From positions 33,293,406 through 33,357,405 of the forward strand of contig NC_023756.2 of the NCBI RefSeq assembly GCF_000499845.2: DNA of 64,000 nucleotides, given 5' to 3'. The notes below the pieces were generated by a model, which ran no database searches, was not told where the DNA came from, and saw only the letters and a list, made by a program, of their open reading frames with translations. Positions within the stretch are counted from its first letter, which is position 1. Every line of letters starts with the position of its first letter. The translations under genes were made by a program, and so were the position numbers. The DNA is from Phaseolus vulgaris (taxonomy: Eukaryota > Streptophyta > Magnoliopsida > Fabales > Fabaceae). Below, piece after piece: positions 1 through 11,784 of this stretch.

Positions 1-1433
1 CCCTGGGTCCTTGAATTTTTAGGCAAGCCTTTTTGAATAATGACATTGTATCTATCCTCCAGCTCTATATTTTTTTCTTCAATATAGCTCCTATTCTTTC
101 GAAATCTTTCAAATGTTGAATCTTGCTTCAAATTTCCTGCAAAATAATTTTTAGGGAGCAATTTATCAAAGAATTTTCTTTCCTTCTCGCTTTTTGAAGG
201 AGAATGAGGATATGATAAATCTTTTTCAAAAACTCCTCTCTCCTTATTTTCACTTTTCTTCTTTATTTTTTCCTCCTCACTTCTCTCTTTCTCATCTTTT
301 TCTTCTTTTTCAGCCACTACATTATCGCAATGCTCTTTTGAATTGGTTTGCCTATTGACTGAAAACTGGCCACTTTGTTCCTCCACAATTTGTGAAATTT
401 GTTTGGTCAGCTGTCTCATCTGGATCTCTATACTCCTAATCATGGCCATGCTATTGTCCTGCGCTCTCACAATATTGTCCTGCGCGCTCACAATCTTTGT
501 TAGAGCGTCTTCAACTTTATTCATTCTTTCAAGCATGGATGGATCCTCAACTTCAGGTGAATTGTTCTGATAAAAACAGTGACCATTAGGATGAACACCT
601 CCACAAAAATCACACCTGATTGACTGACTTTGGCTTTGAGATGAATGAACAACATATAATTGTTGGGGCAATTTAGCCATTTGTGCAGTTAGTTGCTCAA
701 TCTGCTGTGTCAGAATCTTATTTTTAGCCAAGAGTGCATTTTCTAACAACCCTTTATTCTGAAGATCTTGTCCATCATGTTGGGCTTTATAATCAGTTGA
801 TGCCAATGCATCAATAATTATTGTCGCTTGTTCTACATCAAGGGCCATCATTGTGCCGCCAGCTGCAGCATCTAGGAGCATCTTTATGTCAGATCTGAGA
901 CCATTCAGGAATATGCTCAGTTGAGAAATATCTTCAAACCCATGATTTGGGCATTTTCTCAATATCATCTTAAATCTTTCCCATGTATCACAAAAGACTT
1001 CATTTGCTCCTTGTCTGAACATAGAGATCTCAGACTTTGCTTTGATGTAGCGAGAAATTGGAAAAAATCTTTGCAAATTTTTTTCCTCTACATCCTTCCA
1101 GCTAGTGAGGCTCTGATTTGGAAGTGATTTGAGTCATTCCTTAGCCTTTCCTGCCAATGAAAAAGAAAACAAGTGCATATAAACATTTTCAAGATCACCT
1201 GATTGAAAACCCATTGTTCCTACCAATTCATAAAATGTATCCAAATGTGAATATGGATCCTCATGTTCTATTGCTGTAAATTGATAGGCACGGATGAGAG
1301 TGAGAAAATCAGGATTTATTTCCAAGGCCTTGGTAGTAGTAGGTATTGCAATACTAGAAAAATATCTTGGTCCTTGGTACATGACATAATCTCCAACGGT
1401 CTTCTTAGTAGGTGGTGCTTGTTGTTCTGTCAT
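1..1433 (-). pseudogene. Athila-like gag polyprotein, N-terminal part, broken
   Basis: Gag forms the retroelement capsid and packages the RNA. Translation on the minus strand starts with MTEQQAPPTKKTVGDYVMYQ at 1433 and reads to a TGA at about 1131-1134, just after the GKAKE motif, where family members usually have a tryptophan. The same frame then stays open to position 1 through the LPNQSL and CPNHGFED motifs, the AAAGGTMM stretch and a single C-x2-C-x4-H-x4-C-like knuckle (CDFCGGVHPNGHC). A charged Lys/Glu-rich segment lies at about 200-330. One nonsense change is the only break seen. A shorter copy of the same gag region lies at 62953-63160. Confidence 0.85.
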
Positions 1434-2147
1434 GTTGCTTTCTTCCTAAAAGAGAGAACTTTTTTTTCTTTAAAAAGAATAAAATAAAATAAATTTGAAG
1501 ATAAAAATAAAAACAAAATATGTAAAATAAAATAAATAAATAAATAAAACCAAAAAACAAAAATAAAACACTAAAATGACGTTAAGAGAAAATTAACAAA
1601 AATATTCAAAAAAAAAATATAGATAAAATAAAAACTAAAAACAGAATAAAAGAAAACTCTAAAAACAAAAAATAACGTACTAAAAAAAATAAAAAATAAA
1701 ATAAATACTAGAAATAAAATAAAATAAAATAAAGTTAAAAAAAAAATTGAAAACTATAATTATAAACAACTAATATTCTAACTAACTAGCTTACGTAGAA
1801 ATAAAAACTAAAACTAATAATAAAATATAATTAAAATAAATAAATAACAGTTACGTAAACATAAATAAAACTACCTAAACTAATCCTAAAAAAACTAGAA
1901 TAAAATATAATAAAACAAAATCAAAATCAAAATCAAAACAAAATAAAATAAAAATAAACTAAATTAAATAACGTAAAGAAAAGAAAAGAAAAGAATATAA
2001 AATCAACAACTTTCTTTTTTTTTAAACAGCAAATGTATACTAAAATCAAATCAAATCTAATTTTAATAAAATAAAAAAAATCAAAACAAATAAAAAAATA
2101 AAATATTTACAATATTTAGGAAATTATACTCAACAAATCAAATCTGG
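1434..2147 (-). other. AT-rich untranslated leader of the Athila-like element
   Basis: Between the gag start and the primer-binding site lies about 0.7 kb of A-rich (plus strand) sequence made of AAAATA-type units. It has no open frame of note. Its position identifies it as the 5' untranslated leader; I see no further structure. Confidence 0.6.
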
Positions 2148-2165
2148 TCCCCGGCAACGGCGCCA
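2148..2165 (-). other. Primer-binding site for tRNA-Asp
   Basis: Read on the minus strand, TGGCGCCGTTGCCGGGGA is complementary to the 3' end of plant tRNA-Asp. It lies 6 bp inside the LTR end at 2172, as expected for first-strand priming. Confidence 0.85.
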
Positions 2166-2171
2166 AAAACT

Positions 2172-3264
2172 TGATGACTTTTTAGGGCAAGTGCACCGCG
2201 TTTGTCAAAAGTAATAATTGTCCCTAAGGACAATATCGATCCCACAAGGAACAATGAATTATCGAGTACAATAATCGCTAAATATAAAAACAGAACAATT
2301 AAAAGAGTTTTGAATTAATTGTGTTGGCACTGATCAATAAGAAAACAAACAAAGAATTAGTTGTTTCAATTGGAAAAATAAGGATTAGTTTCATCTCTCT
2401 CACTCTCAAGTATTTTGATTAGCATGTCGATATTATGTTCTTTGATTGAAATTGATGCCCGTATAAAAATCATTTATATCGATTCCTCGCATATAAAATC
2501 CTTAAGAATGTCCCCTAACTATCGATCCCTCGCATAATTATAAGAACAACTTAGAACGAAGCTCAGACGTTTAATAGCAATTAACATTTCAAGTCTATTC
2601 CTAGCACTCAAATATGTTAAGTATTGTTGTTTACGTCCGAACCCTAAAAATACCTCCCGGTCAGATTTAAGATTCTCAATTTGTCACGGAAAATTAAAAG
2701 TAAAACAACAATACCAATAATCAATCAAGAACTGAATATTAATATATAAAATATCACCTCAATACATAAGAGTTTGAGCAGATTACTCTGAATCCCAAAG
2801 GGTAGAATTAGCCACGCATACTTATATCACCTTCCATTCTCCCAATTGGGTTACAATTCACTCTATGGTGTTTTCCTCTCAATCTGGCACACTAAGGTTG
2901 AGCCTCTAGCCCTCTATTTATCCTAGTTTTCTAGGGTTAGGTTTTTTATTGTGCTAATGGACTAAATGATAAAACATAAAAAAGGCCCAATCTTCCTTTG
3001 CATCTTTTTCCATTCTGGGACCTTCAATCTTTATCTTTTTAGCTCAAATCATTCATCTTTAATCCAAATCTCCAATCTCCCTTAGAAATCTGCAATTAAC
3101 ACCAAATTTGGGAATAAAATACTCTTATTCAAATAAAGATCATAAAAAATGTAAAAAGGTATAAATTCATAAATTAGGGATTATTTTTATATGTAAATTA
3201 GCAATAAATCCTCATAAGTGCCTATATTTTAATATGAAATATTACTGAAATTAGACACTTATCA
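2172..3264 (-). repeat. 5' LTR of the Athila-like element (about 1.09 kb)
   Basis: The LTR is bounded by TGAT at 2172 and ATCA at 3264, giving the usual TG...CA termini on both strands. On the minus strand a TATA-like ATAAATAG sits at about 2914-2921. The outer edge was placed where the sequence joins a 386-bp segment repeated at 5900-6285, which shows cleanly where the foreign DNA ends. Confidence 0.85.
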
Positions 3265-3651
3265 GCCATGTGGAGAATGCTTCTAGAAAGTGACCAAATC
3301 TTTAGCAAATCTAGGTCAAGTCTCATGGAATCAAGTTTATTCTATTTACACCACAACTAATACTAAGCTATCCTTAATGGGCCTTCATGTAGCATATACA
3401 AGTTGCTTCTTCTCCCATCCATAGTTTGGCCCAAGTCTCACATTCGTAGCTTGGTCATGGACCTAGTAATAGGTCCTAGACGGTCTACCCTTCCTTCTAG
3501 ACGCTCTCCCTTTAGACGCTCTCCACCTTGTGCTAGACGCTCTTCACTTTGGCCTAGACGCTCCTTCCTTTGGCCTAGACGCTCTTGGTTTGGCTTTGGA
3601 TGCTCACGTCTTGGCTCTTGTCTTTTTATATGAGGTTGTGCTTGGCCCTCA
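3265..3651 (-). repeat. Start of 3' LTR of the LARD-like element, truncated by Athila insertion
   Basis: This 386-bp segment matches 5900-6285 almost base for base, including a run of near-repeats of TAGACGCTC. It begins with TG on the minus strand at 3651 and stops exactly at the Athila LTR. The remaining roughly 285 bp should lie beyond the far end of the Athila element, outside the window. Confidence 0.65.
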
Positions 3652-3761
3652 TTCTCCAATTGTTTAGATGAAATTGATTGAATATCCTTGGAAAGTTGTT
3701 TCAAAAGGGATTTGATGGATTTCACATCACTTTGCATAGACTTTGAAGAATGAGAAGACAT
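3438..3761 (-). pseudogene. Short gag/pol-end fusion ORF of the LARD-like element (107 aa)
   Basis: The N-terminus MSSHSSKSMQSDVKSIKSLL resembles the start of a gypsy gag coiled segment. The C-terminus is a Glu/Arg-rich run of imperfect ERLGQ-type repeats ending in GPITRSMTKLRM, a motif found near polyprotein ends of plant gypsy elements. The second half lies inside the LTR copy, so the ORF runs across the internal/LTR boundary. It looks like what is left when the coding middle is deleted. Whether a protein is made is unknown; no catalytic motif is present. Confidence 0.45.
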
Positions 3762-5599
3762 GACTAGAACTTTGTCTCTAGAAATGTTTTATTTTGAGAA
3801 AAAATGAGGGAAGTTAAAGAAGGTAGTTTTCCAGGTAAGAGAGGTGAGTCACAATGGACTACTTAAATACCAAGTCTTGCCTTAGCCAAAAACTATCCCT
3901 CAAGATATTCCACAAATCTTTCTCTTGGTAAACCACTTAAAACACAATGAGGTTGGAGAAATCAATTTTTTTTAATGCAAGAAACAATGCAAACTATCTA
4001 ACAACCCAAGAAAAAATTATCAAAGCTTAAACAAGACAAATCAAAGCAAATAAGCGTAGCTAACTAAAGGCAAAAAGATGCAATTAAAGCAATTAACAAA
4101 AACTAGACTAGATAGTTCTAAACTAGTCGGCCCTAAGTGAGGCTTCTTGGACACTTGGAGCCCTTGAAGACACACTCACCGTCTAATTACGTAATTAAAC
4201 AAGTAATTAACAAAAGTTAAGTAGTAAAGAAATTAGATGAAACTCCCTTTGTTGATTTTCTAATAGCACTTCCTTTGTTGTCTCCTCTTTGTTGGGCCCT
4301 CCAATGTATGTGGTGTATTTAGGAAGTGTTTGTTTCTGCCCCTTGCCTTTGTTCCTCTTGGAATTAGGTAATTAATTCTTCAATCCAACACCTATTAAGC
4401 AAACTAGACTCTCCTCAAGTCAATTCCCACTCAATCAAGTACCAATTGATAATTAATCCACCACCAAGCTTAGAGGTCAAAGAATTAAAACAAGAAACAA
4501 ATTAATTTGAAAAACAATACCACACAAATGGAATTAAATGTGACAACTAGAAAGAGTTTCAATGAAATATTAGACAAGCAAATAAAAGGTACTCAAAGAA
4601 AGGATGGCACACAAAATGGAACCTATGGAATAACACTAGATTTGATTTCAAAATAAAAAACAGCACCACTGAAACAAGTTGTTTTGGTCCAGAAAGCGTG
4701 ATTTTCACAGATTTATGCTGAGCTGGCCTTTTAATATTTGCTTCTGAAAATTTATATTCAATCAGATCAAGATCTCAAAAAATTTTTGGCGTTGGTTTCA
4801 CTCCAAACGCATGCACCATTGTTTTTTAATAAATTTTCTAAAATCAGTGCTCAGATTCGCTAGTTGTAGCGTCAGGATTGCACACTGTTTTTGTAATATT
4901 TATCATTTTTTTTCTATTTGTTTTTTTTTGAACTGATTCTTTTTTTGTCCTCTTGCTAACACCTCAATCTTGAAAAATCTAGAGGCTTAGAAATTTCTTA
5001 TGTGTATTTTAATTTTCATAAGCAAAATCAGCCAAAACATAATGGTGTAAAACAGAGGATTCTGTAAATCTGGAAATAAAAACAGAATGATATACCAAAG
5101 GAAACACAATGGAATTAGTGAAAGGATTTTGTGTGGATCTAACACACAAATATGAACTCAAACTAAAAATAAAAAGCACCAAAGGATAAAAAACACAGCA
5201 GATTCAGATCAAGCATTTATACTAAAAACAAGAAACAAATAAGCCAAAAAAAGTACTACTAGAATTTGATGACATTTTTGGAAGAACATGACTAGACAAA
5301 ACACATATAGATTCAGAAATTAAAAGACTCAAATGAACACAATATGAACCAATTAAAATTGCAATAAGGACTCAAATACCTAAAATAAAAACAGCAATAC
5401 AAATTATATGGAATCCTACCAAAAATTGCACAAAGATTGACAATTGAACAAGATGCACCGATTGGAAATTCCAAACAGCACACCAATTCAAAACGAAAAT
5501 TAAAACAGCAAGACAATATGGAATCAAGATGAACAACTAGGAAATAAGAAGAACTCAAAAGAAAAGACACAAAGAGATACTCATCTTTGAAGAACCATA
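3762..5599 (-). other. Non-coding interior of the LARD-like element
   Basis: About 1.8 kb separates the primer-binding site from the short ORF. I see no conserved protein motif in either strand; the only open frame of any length (5313-5570, minus) is hydrophobic low-complexity sequence. By position it is a long 5' untranslated region or filler, common in large non-autonomous gypsy derivatives. Confidence 0.55.
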
Positions 5600-5612
5600 G
5601 CTCATGATACCA
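5600..5612 (-). other. Primer-binding site resembling tRNA-iMet type
   Basis: The minus strand TGGTATCATGAGC follows the LTR end by 2 bp. It matches the tRNA-iMet complement TGGTATCAGAGC with one extra base, so it may be a variant or a decayed site. Confidence 0.6.
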
Positions 5613-5614
5613 AA

Positions 5615-6285
5615 TGATGGATTTCCTACGAGCTCTTTTTGGATGTTTGTAGAAGATGGTGCGGAAGCTTAATGGAGGAGATGGAAAAGGTCCTCCTAAG
5701 AGGTGTGGTGAAATGAAGATTAAAACCTAGAAACTAGGCAAGGAGTAATGTATGGCACTAAATTGGCAGCATAACAATACTCTATTCAATCTTGAAAATA
5801 CAAGGTGTAGGCTCCTCCTTTTATAGGCTAAGGAGGACCATAATGCAACCCTAATTCTAATCAAAATGAAATGCAAATTTACAACACATGGAGCACATGG
5901 CCATGTGGAGAATGCTTCTAGAAAGTGACCAAATCTTTAGCAAATCTAGGTCAAGTATCATGGAATCAAGTTTATGCTATTTACACCACAACTAATACTA
6001 AGCTATCCTTAATGGGCCTTCATGTAGCATATACAAGTTGCTTCTTCTCCCATCCATAGCTTGGCCCAAGTCTCACATCCGTAGCTTGGTCATGGACCTA
6101 GTAATAGGTCCTAGACGGTCTACCCTTCCTTCTAGACGCTCTCCCTTTAGACGCTCTCCACCTTGTGCTAGACGCTCTTCACTTTGGCCTAGACGCTCCT
6201 TCCTTTGGCCTAGACGCTCTTGGTTTGGCTTTGGATGCTCACGTCTTGGCTCTTGTCTTTTTATATGAGGTTGTGCTTGGCCCTC
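5615..6285 (-). repeat. 5' LTR of the LARD-like element (about 671 bp)
   Basis: The LTR begins with TGATGG on the plus strand at 5615 next to the primer-binding site. A TATA-like CCTATAAAAGG lies on the minus strand at about 5817-5827, in promoter position. The outer edge is where similarity with 3265-3650 ends. There the flanking DNA is an open LINE ORF1 frame, which suggests this element jumped into the LINE. Confidence 0.65.
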
Positions 6286-6286
6286 T

Positions 6287-6790
6287 TCCATCACTACAGA
6301 AGGACCTTTGCTTCAGTCTCCGCCCAACCATACCGGGACTCATGGTGAACCAAGTAGTGTGGGTAGCTCCACGTTGGAGAGGAGAGGTTCGATTAAAGAT
6401 AAAGCTATACCAATTGCGGGAGAGGAATCCAAAACTCCAAAGAATATGCGCAGGTTGCGAGATATCTGGGAGCAGGGCACAAAACAATCATGCCTACGGT
6501 GGAGGTCCATGGGAGGCTTAGGACCCCTTCATTATGGGATTAATTCATCATCCAGGTTAAGTCATTGCTCCTTTGCTGAGTCTGATAGTGATATTGAACA
6601 TTGCAATAACAGATTAAGGGTCGAGGATAATGTTGCGGAATCTGCTCGTATTTGGGAAGCGGGAAAACATCTAGGTTTGAGGTGTTCGGGGGAGGAGGTG
6701 GATGTGGTGGTAGAACTGAAGTGCATGGAGGTAAGGGATAAGGAAGTCAAAAAATGCGCTGAGGAGGGTACAAGTCATGTTGAATTATGA
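6287..6790 (+). pseudogene. LINE ORF1 C-terminal part
   Basis: This open frame runs from the LTR junction to a TGA that overlaps the ORF2 start as ATGA (6787-6790), the arrangement typical of plant L1 elements. ORF1 proteins coat the LINE RNA. The N-terminal RNA-binding and CCHC regions are missing because the frame is entered from the neighbouring element. What remains is a hydrophilic tail rich in Arg, Glu and Ser without a recognisable domain, so the assignment rests on position. Confidence 0.7.
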
Positions 6791-9700
6791 TCATTGTCAA
6801 TCTCAACATTAGGGGTCTGGGAGGGGGAACCAAAGCAAATTATTTGAAACATTGTATAGCTAAGGAGGGGGCGGAATTTGTGTGTTTGCAGGAGACAAAA
6901 ACAACGTCTATTTCTGATAATAGATGTTTCTCACTATGGGGGAACAGTAATATTGGTTGGGTGCATAATGAAGGTGACAATGGCGCAGGAAGCATTTTAT
7001 CAATGTGGCATAAAGATAAATTCTGCTATGATTCGCATGTTGTAGGGATTGGTTTCATTGCGGTAGTAGGTGAGCACATTAAATCTAGTCGTATGTGTTT
7101 CGTGGCTAATAATTATGCAGCTTGTAACTGCAAAGTAAAAGTCACTCTATGGGAAGCTTTAACGGCCTTCAAGAGGACTCATCAGAATACGGTTGGGTGC
7201 TTCTGCGGAGTCTTTAACGCCGTAAGAAGGGAAGATGGGAGGAAAGGAATCAGAGGGGTCCTAGTTAGAGGAAGGAAATGAGTGACTTTAATAGTTTTAT
7301 TGATACAAAGTGTTTGGTGGACATTCCAAGAGTGGGCAAAAAATATACCTGGTTCAAGCTAAATGGTACTGTTAAAAGTAGGTTGGACAAATTTCTTATT
7401 TCTGATGAGTGGATTCAAAGCTGGCCTTTCTACAAGCAATATGTGCAACAAAGAACTATGTCTGACCACTGTGCTATTGTGGCGAAGTCGTGGGCTAAAG
7501 ATTGGGGTCCTAAACCATTTAGTTCCATAGATGCTTGGTTCATGGAGCCAGGGTTCAAGGAGTATGTGAAAGAGAAATGGGGTTCCTATAATGGCCAGGA
7601 AAACAACATATCTAGTTTCAAGGAAAAACTGAAATCTTTGAAGGCAGGCCTTAAAGTGTGGAATAAGAATGTGTTTGGGTGTTTGCAGACAAATCATAAG
7701 CAAATCTTGAAGGAAATTGAGGTCCTTGATGTTAAAGACGATAATGAAGATCTCGAGGAGAATGGTCGGCTAAGAAGAATGGAATTACTTAGTCAATTGC
7801 GGTTGCTTGATAATAAGTTGGATTCCCTTTCAAGGCAGAAAGCAAGAGCAAACTGGTGCAAGTTTGGGGACATGAACTCCAAATTTTATCATGCGGCTAT
7901 TAGATGGAGAAGACTCAAAAACAAAGTCAAAGGAGTGGAGGTTGGGGGGCAATGGTGTGAGGAACCAGAAGTAGTTCGCAGGAAGCTAAGTCTTTGTTCG
8001 AAAAAAGGTTCATGACTACACAAGATCTTGGAGTAAATTTGGGCTCTATGGAGTTTAAATCTCTCCCTCGAGAAATCAGTGTAAGTATGGTTACAAGTTT
8101 TACAGAGGAAGAAGTGAAAGAAGCCGTGTGGAAATGCGAAGGATCAAAGAGCCCAGGTGGTTTCAATTTTACTTTTATCAGGAATTGTTGGGATTTTCTT
8201 AAATATGATATTATGGAAGCTTTACATCTGTTCCAAGAAACTGGGGTTATACCAAAGGGGTGTAATGCCTCCTTTATTGCTTTGGTACCTAAAGTGAGTG
8301 ACCCTCTTTCTCATGATCAATTCAGGCCCATCTCCCTTGTAGGAATTTTTTATAAGATTGTCACTAAGGTCTTAGCGGGTCGTATGAAGGAAGTCCTCTC
8401 TTTGGTTATTGACGAAAACCAATCTGCTTTTCTGAAGAACAGAGGTATGCTACATAGTGTGCTCATGGCAAACGAGGTGGTTGAGGAGGTTAGGAGGAAT
8501 CAGAGGAGTGCACTTTGCTTCAAGGTGGACTATGAGAAGGCATATGATTCGGTAAGGTGGGACTTCTTACTTGACATGTTACAAAGGTTAGGCTTTCATA
8601 GTAAATGGGTGAGGTGGGTTAGAGGATGTTTGGAATCGTCCTCCATCTCAGTGCTTATTAATGGAAGCCCGACAGAGGAATTCAAAACGTCAAGAGGGTT
8701 GAGACAGGGCGATCCTATGGCCCCATTCTTGTTCCTTGTGGTTGCTGAAGGTCTGGTCGGGCTAGTGAGACAAGCGTCCAAGCAAAATATGCTCACAAGT
8801 GTGAAGGTGGGATGGAAGGAAATAAAATGTAGCATGCTTCAATTTGCAGACGACACTCTCTTTATGTGTGAAGATTCTTTCTCTAACGTTTTCACTATAA
8901 AGACGATCCTAAGATGCTTTGAACTAGTTTCCGGTATGAAAATTAATTTTCATAAATCGAAACTGGCAGGGTTAAATGTTGACAAGTTTACCTTAGAAAC
9001 CTATGCCAATACTTTAAATTCTAACACAATGCGGACGCCTTTCAAGTATTTGGGATTACAAATAGGAGGTAATCCAAGGAAGGTACAGTTTTGGGAGCCT
9101 GTCATCAATAAAGTCAGAGCTAGACTTAGTACATGGAAAGGGAGATGTCTATCTATGGCGGGTAAAATCTGCTTAATTAAATCAGTATTCATATCCATCC
9201 CTTTTTTCTATTTATCTTTCTTTAAAGCCTCGGTCTCGGTTTGTAACAGAATCACGAGTACTCAAATGAGTTTCTTGTGGGCTTGGGGAAGAGATAATAG
9301 ATCTATACCTTGGGTAAGCCAGGGGAATATCTATAGACCTCCTGAAGAAGGTGGACTGGGTATCAAGGATATTAGGAAGTTCAATTACGCTTTAATGGCA
9401 AAATGGAAATGTAGGCTAATGAGCGACGAGAAAGGGAACTGGAAAGATATTCTAGAATCTAAATATATGACAAAATCTGGCATTAGCCATGTTCGACCAT
9501 GTTATCACTCCTGGTGGTGGAGAAACTTAGAAGAAATATGTAGGGAGGGTAACAATGTAGGCTGGTTCCAACAAGCTGTCACATGGAATGTCAGATCTGG
9601 GGACTTAGTGCGTTTCTGGGAGGACCCGTGGGTTAACAACAATAATCTCAAGGACTTATACCCGAGATTATTTTCTCTCTCTCTCTAAATCGAGGGATGA

Positions 9701-10150
9701 CGGTGGGGCGAGATTGGTTTTTGGGATAATCATGGGTGGCATTGGCACCTAATATGGAGGACGGAGAGATTTCACTGGGAATCGATCTTGGAGGAAGAAT
9801 TATTAGCTATTTTGTCTAGAGGAGTTTTGTACAAGGATTCCAAGGATTTCATTACTTGGAGTGGGGACCCCAAGGGGATCTTTTTGGTGAAATCAGCATA
9901 TGGTCTTTTAGCTAGCCAAGGAACCAGTCCAAGTAACGTTGTTTTTGGTTTGTTATGGAAGACCAAAGCGGCACCAAAAGTTGTAATCACGGCTTGGAGA
10001 ATCCTGCTGGACAGAATCCCAACTAGCCAGAATCTTGTGGTACGAGGAGTCGTGGTTAACTCCCCCTTTTGTTTGTTTTGTAACCAGTCAGTAGAATCCA
10101 CCCAGCATCTGTTCTTGGATTGTGATTTTGCTTACCGTGTTTGGATGCTA
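6787..10150 (+). pseudogene. LINE ORF2: endonuclease, reverse transcriptase, start of zf-RVT
   Basis: ORF2 nicks target DNA and reverse-transcribes the LINE RNA. The endonuclease shows LNIRGLG, LQETKTT and, after a frame change near 7278, the SDH motif at MSDHCAIV. The expected GDFN motif reads GVFN (GTC at about 7209-7211), losing a catalytic aspartate. A second frame change near 7994 leads into the reverse transcriptase, with FRPISLVG, the DYEKAYDSV block, GLRQGDPMAPFLF and the FADD catalytic box (about 8843-8854). A TAA at 9686-9688 precedes the zf-RVT region (W-x-G-x-F-x-V-KSAY, CLFC), cut at 10150 by the copia LTR. At least two frameshifts, one stop and one active-site loss show it is inactive. 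Confidence 0.9.
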
Positions 10151-10590
10151 TGTAAGAAATTATGTAAATTAATTTCTGTAAAGTGACTCATATGACTTAG
10201 AGTTTGGGCTTTGGGCCTGAATATGATTTAATAATAATAATAGAATTAAAGGGCCCATTGGTTAACGTCAGAAATATATATCTGATGATATACCTAATGA
10301 AAACCTACATCTGATGGAGATTGGGAACTAAAGGCTATAGGGTTCTGTCTCTGCAAATAATAGTTGTCTCACTGATAACCATCACGAAAGTGTGTGACAA
10401 GAACAGAATTGCTAAGAGATAGATTGGGACAAAGGAGATAAAGTAATTGCTCAAGTAGGATCACTCATGGATCAAGGTAAGTGCCTATTCCTTCATTGTA
10501 TGATTATGTGAGAATCATGATATGATAAGATCTGTATGAGAACATTATTGTATGTGTTCAATTTTACGTTTATTCATGTTTTAATTTACA
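10151..10590 (+). repeat. 5' LTR of copia element 1
   Basis: 440 bp, starting TGTAAGAAATTATG and ending TTTAATTTACA-like. It inserts after LINE codon CTA and is followed 2 bp later by the primer-binding site. Confidence 0.95.
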
Positions 10591-10592
10591 TG

Positions 10593-10605
10593 TGGTATCA
10601 GAACC
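10593..10605 (+). other. Primer-binding site, tRNA-iMet
   Basis: TGGTATCAGAACC is one base from the canonical plant iMet complement TGGTATCAGAGCC and sits 2 bp from the LTR end. Confidence 0.85.
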
Positions 10606-11128
10606 TTGTTGCTCATTTTTGTGATTCTCCATTAATGTTTTTCCATAATTTTAAGAACCCTAATTCGGTTCCCAATTTAATTAATCCCAATTGAAGAACC
10701 CTAATTTTAAAATTAGGATTTATGGATCAAAGTTTCCATTCCTCAATAACAGAACCTAATATGCACCCAGCGCCATTAACGTCGTTAACACCCTGTATCT
10801 GAACCCATTATCGGAGTCGTTGTCGGTGCGGAACCGCAAGCCACCATCGCTCGTGCAACCTCTCTCGTTGTCGGTGTGCACCTCTCCGTCACCACCCATA
10901 TTTGCGCACCTCTTCGTGCAATGATCGTAGATTTGTAAGGATCATAGATTCATTCCTGCACCTTACGTCATTTATTTTATTATTGATTTTATCAAATTTT
11001 AATTAAAGTTTTATTATGTTATAATATAATTTAATTTGCATTATATTAAAGTTTAATTAATTGATTGAAAGTGAGGAATGAAAAATTAATTTTTCCGCTT
11101 TATGGATTCAATTTTAAATTGAAATTTT

Positions 11129-11450
11129 GGAATTATTTGTATGATAGATTTGTAATCACCAAAGTGATCAAATCTTTATGTTTTATTTAATTCCAGATTA
11201 TAGATGAATTTTATTTCAATTAATGATATAATTTCTGGAATTATTTGTATGATAGATTTGTTAATCACCAAAGTGATCAAATCTTTAAGTTTTATTTAAT
11301 TTCAGGTTATGGATGAATTTTGTTTCAATTAATGATATAATTTCTGGAATTATTTGTGTGATAGATTTGTTAATCACCAAAGTGATCAAATGTTTTAAGT
11401 TTTATTTAAATTCCAGATTACTGATAAATTTTATTTCAATTACCTATAGA
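11129..11450 (+). repeat. Three tandem copies of a ~108-bp unit in the copia leader
   Basis: The unit starts GGAATTATTTGTATGATAGA at about 11129, 11237 and 11346, a period of 108-109 bp. The copies contain GTTAATCACCAAAGTGATCAAA, which includes a short palindrome (ATCACCAAAGTGAT). It lies in the untranslated leader between the 5' LTR and gag. Function is unknown; leader repeats can affect translation or packaging in retroelements. Confidence 0.85.
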
Positions 11451-11784
11451 ATGGATGCTAAATTATTTAAATATGGGTAAATGAAAATTCATTATTATAA
11501 GACATTTTTGGATCACCCAAAGGTTGATTAGTTGTCCTTATAATTAATGGATATAATTGTTGGTAGTGAGTATGTATTATGAGTTTTGCTTGTATATCCA
11601 AAGATAACAAGTGTTTCTAGTTAATGCATACATCTTGCCAAATAAAGTTAATACTATTAGCATCATTATGTTTTGTGTATTAATGAATCTCCCAAAGGAG
11701 AACATAGCATACATAGAATGTTTTCTGAATCTGTATTGTATGTTTAGTTTATGACTCGAAGTATTAATGTTAAGCATGTGTGAT

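Larger units (their letters stand above)
1..3264 (-). mobile_element. Ty3/gypsy retrotransposon, Athila-like, 5' part only
   Basis: The 5' LTR, primer-binding site, AT-rich leader and most of gag are present on the minus strand; pol and the 3' LTR must lie before the window start. The primer-binding site matches the 3' end of plant tRNA-Asp, which is typical of the Athila/Tat branch, and the gag contains the CPNHGFED-type motif seen in Athila-like gags. The insertion sits inside the 3' LTR of another gypsy-like element (3265-6285). The expected 5-bp target duplication next to the LTR is GCCAT (3265-3269), but the matching copy is outside the window. Lineage assignment is an inference from motifs. 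Confidence 0.8.
3265..6285 (-). mobile_element. Internally deleted Ty3/gypsy-like element (LARD-like), split by Athila
   Basis: The minus strand reads 5' LTR (6285 to 5615), primer-binding site (5612-5600), 1.8 kb without coding sequence, one short ORF (3761-3438), then a 3' LTR beginning near 3651. That 3' LTR is interrupted after 386 bp by the Athila-like element. The two 386-bp segments (3265-3650 and 5900-6285) are nearly identical. No protease, reverse transcriptase or integrase is present, so it could only move with help. The alternative is a rearranged gypsy fragment with a duplicated segment, but the PBS and TATA placement favour true LTRs. Confidence 0.65.

Noticed and set aside
1134..1433. 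Independent 99-codon gene
   Set aside because: The same frame continues past the TGA with gag motifs, so it is the N-terminus of a broken gag.
2148..2165. tRNA-Asp gene
   Set aside because: Only the 18-nt 3' end complement is present; it is a primer-binding site next to an LTR.
6239..6487. Minus-strand frame across the LTR/LINE junction
   Set aside because: It overlaps LINE ORF1 in antisense and spans two unrelated elements.
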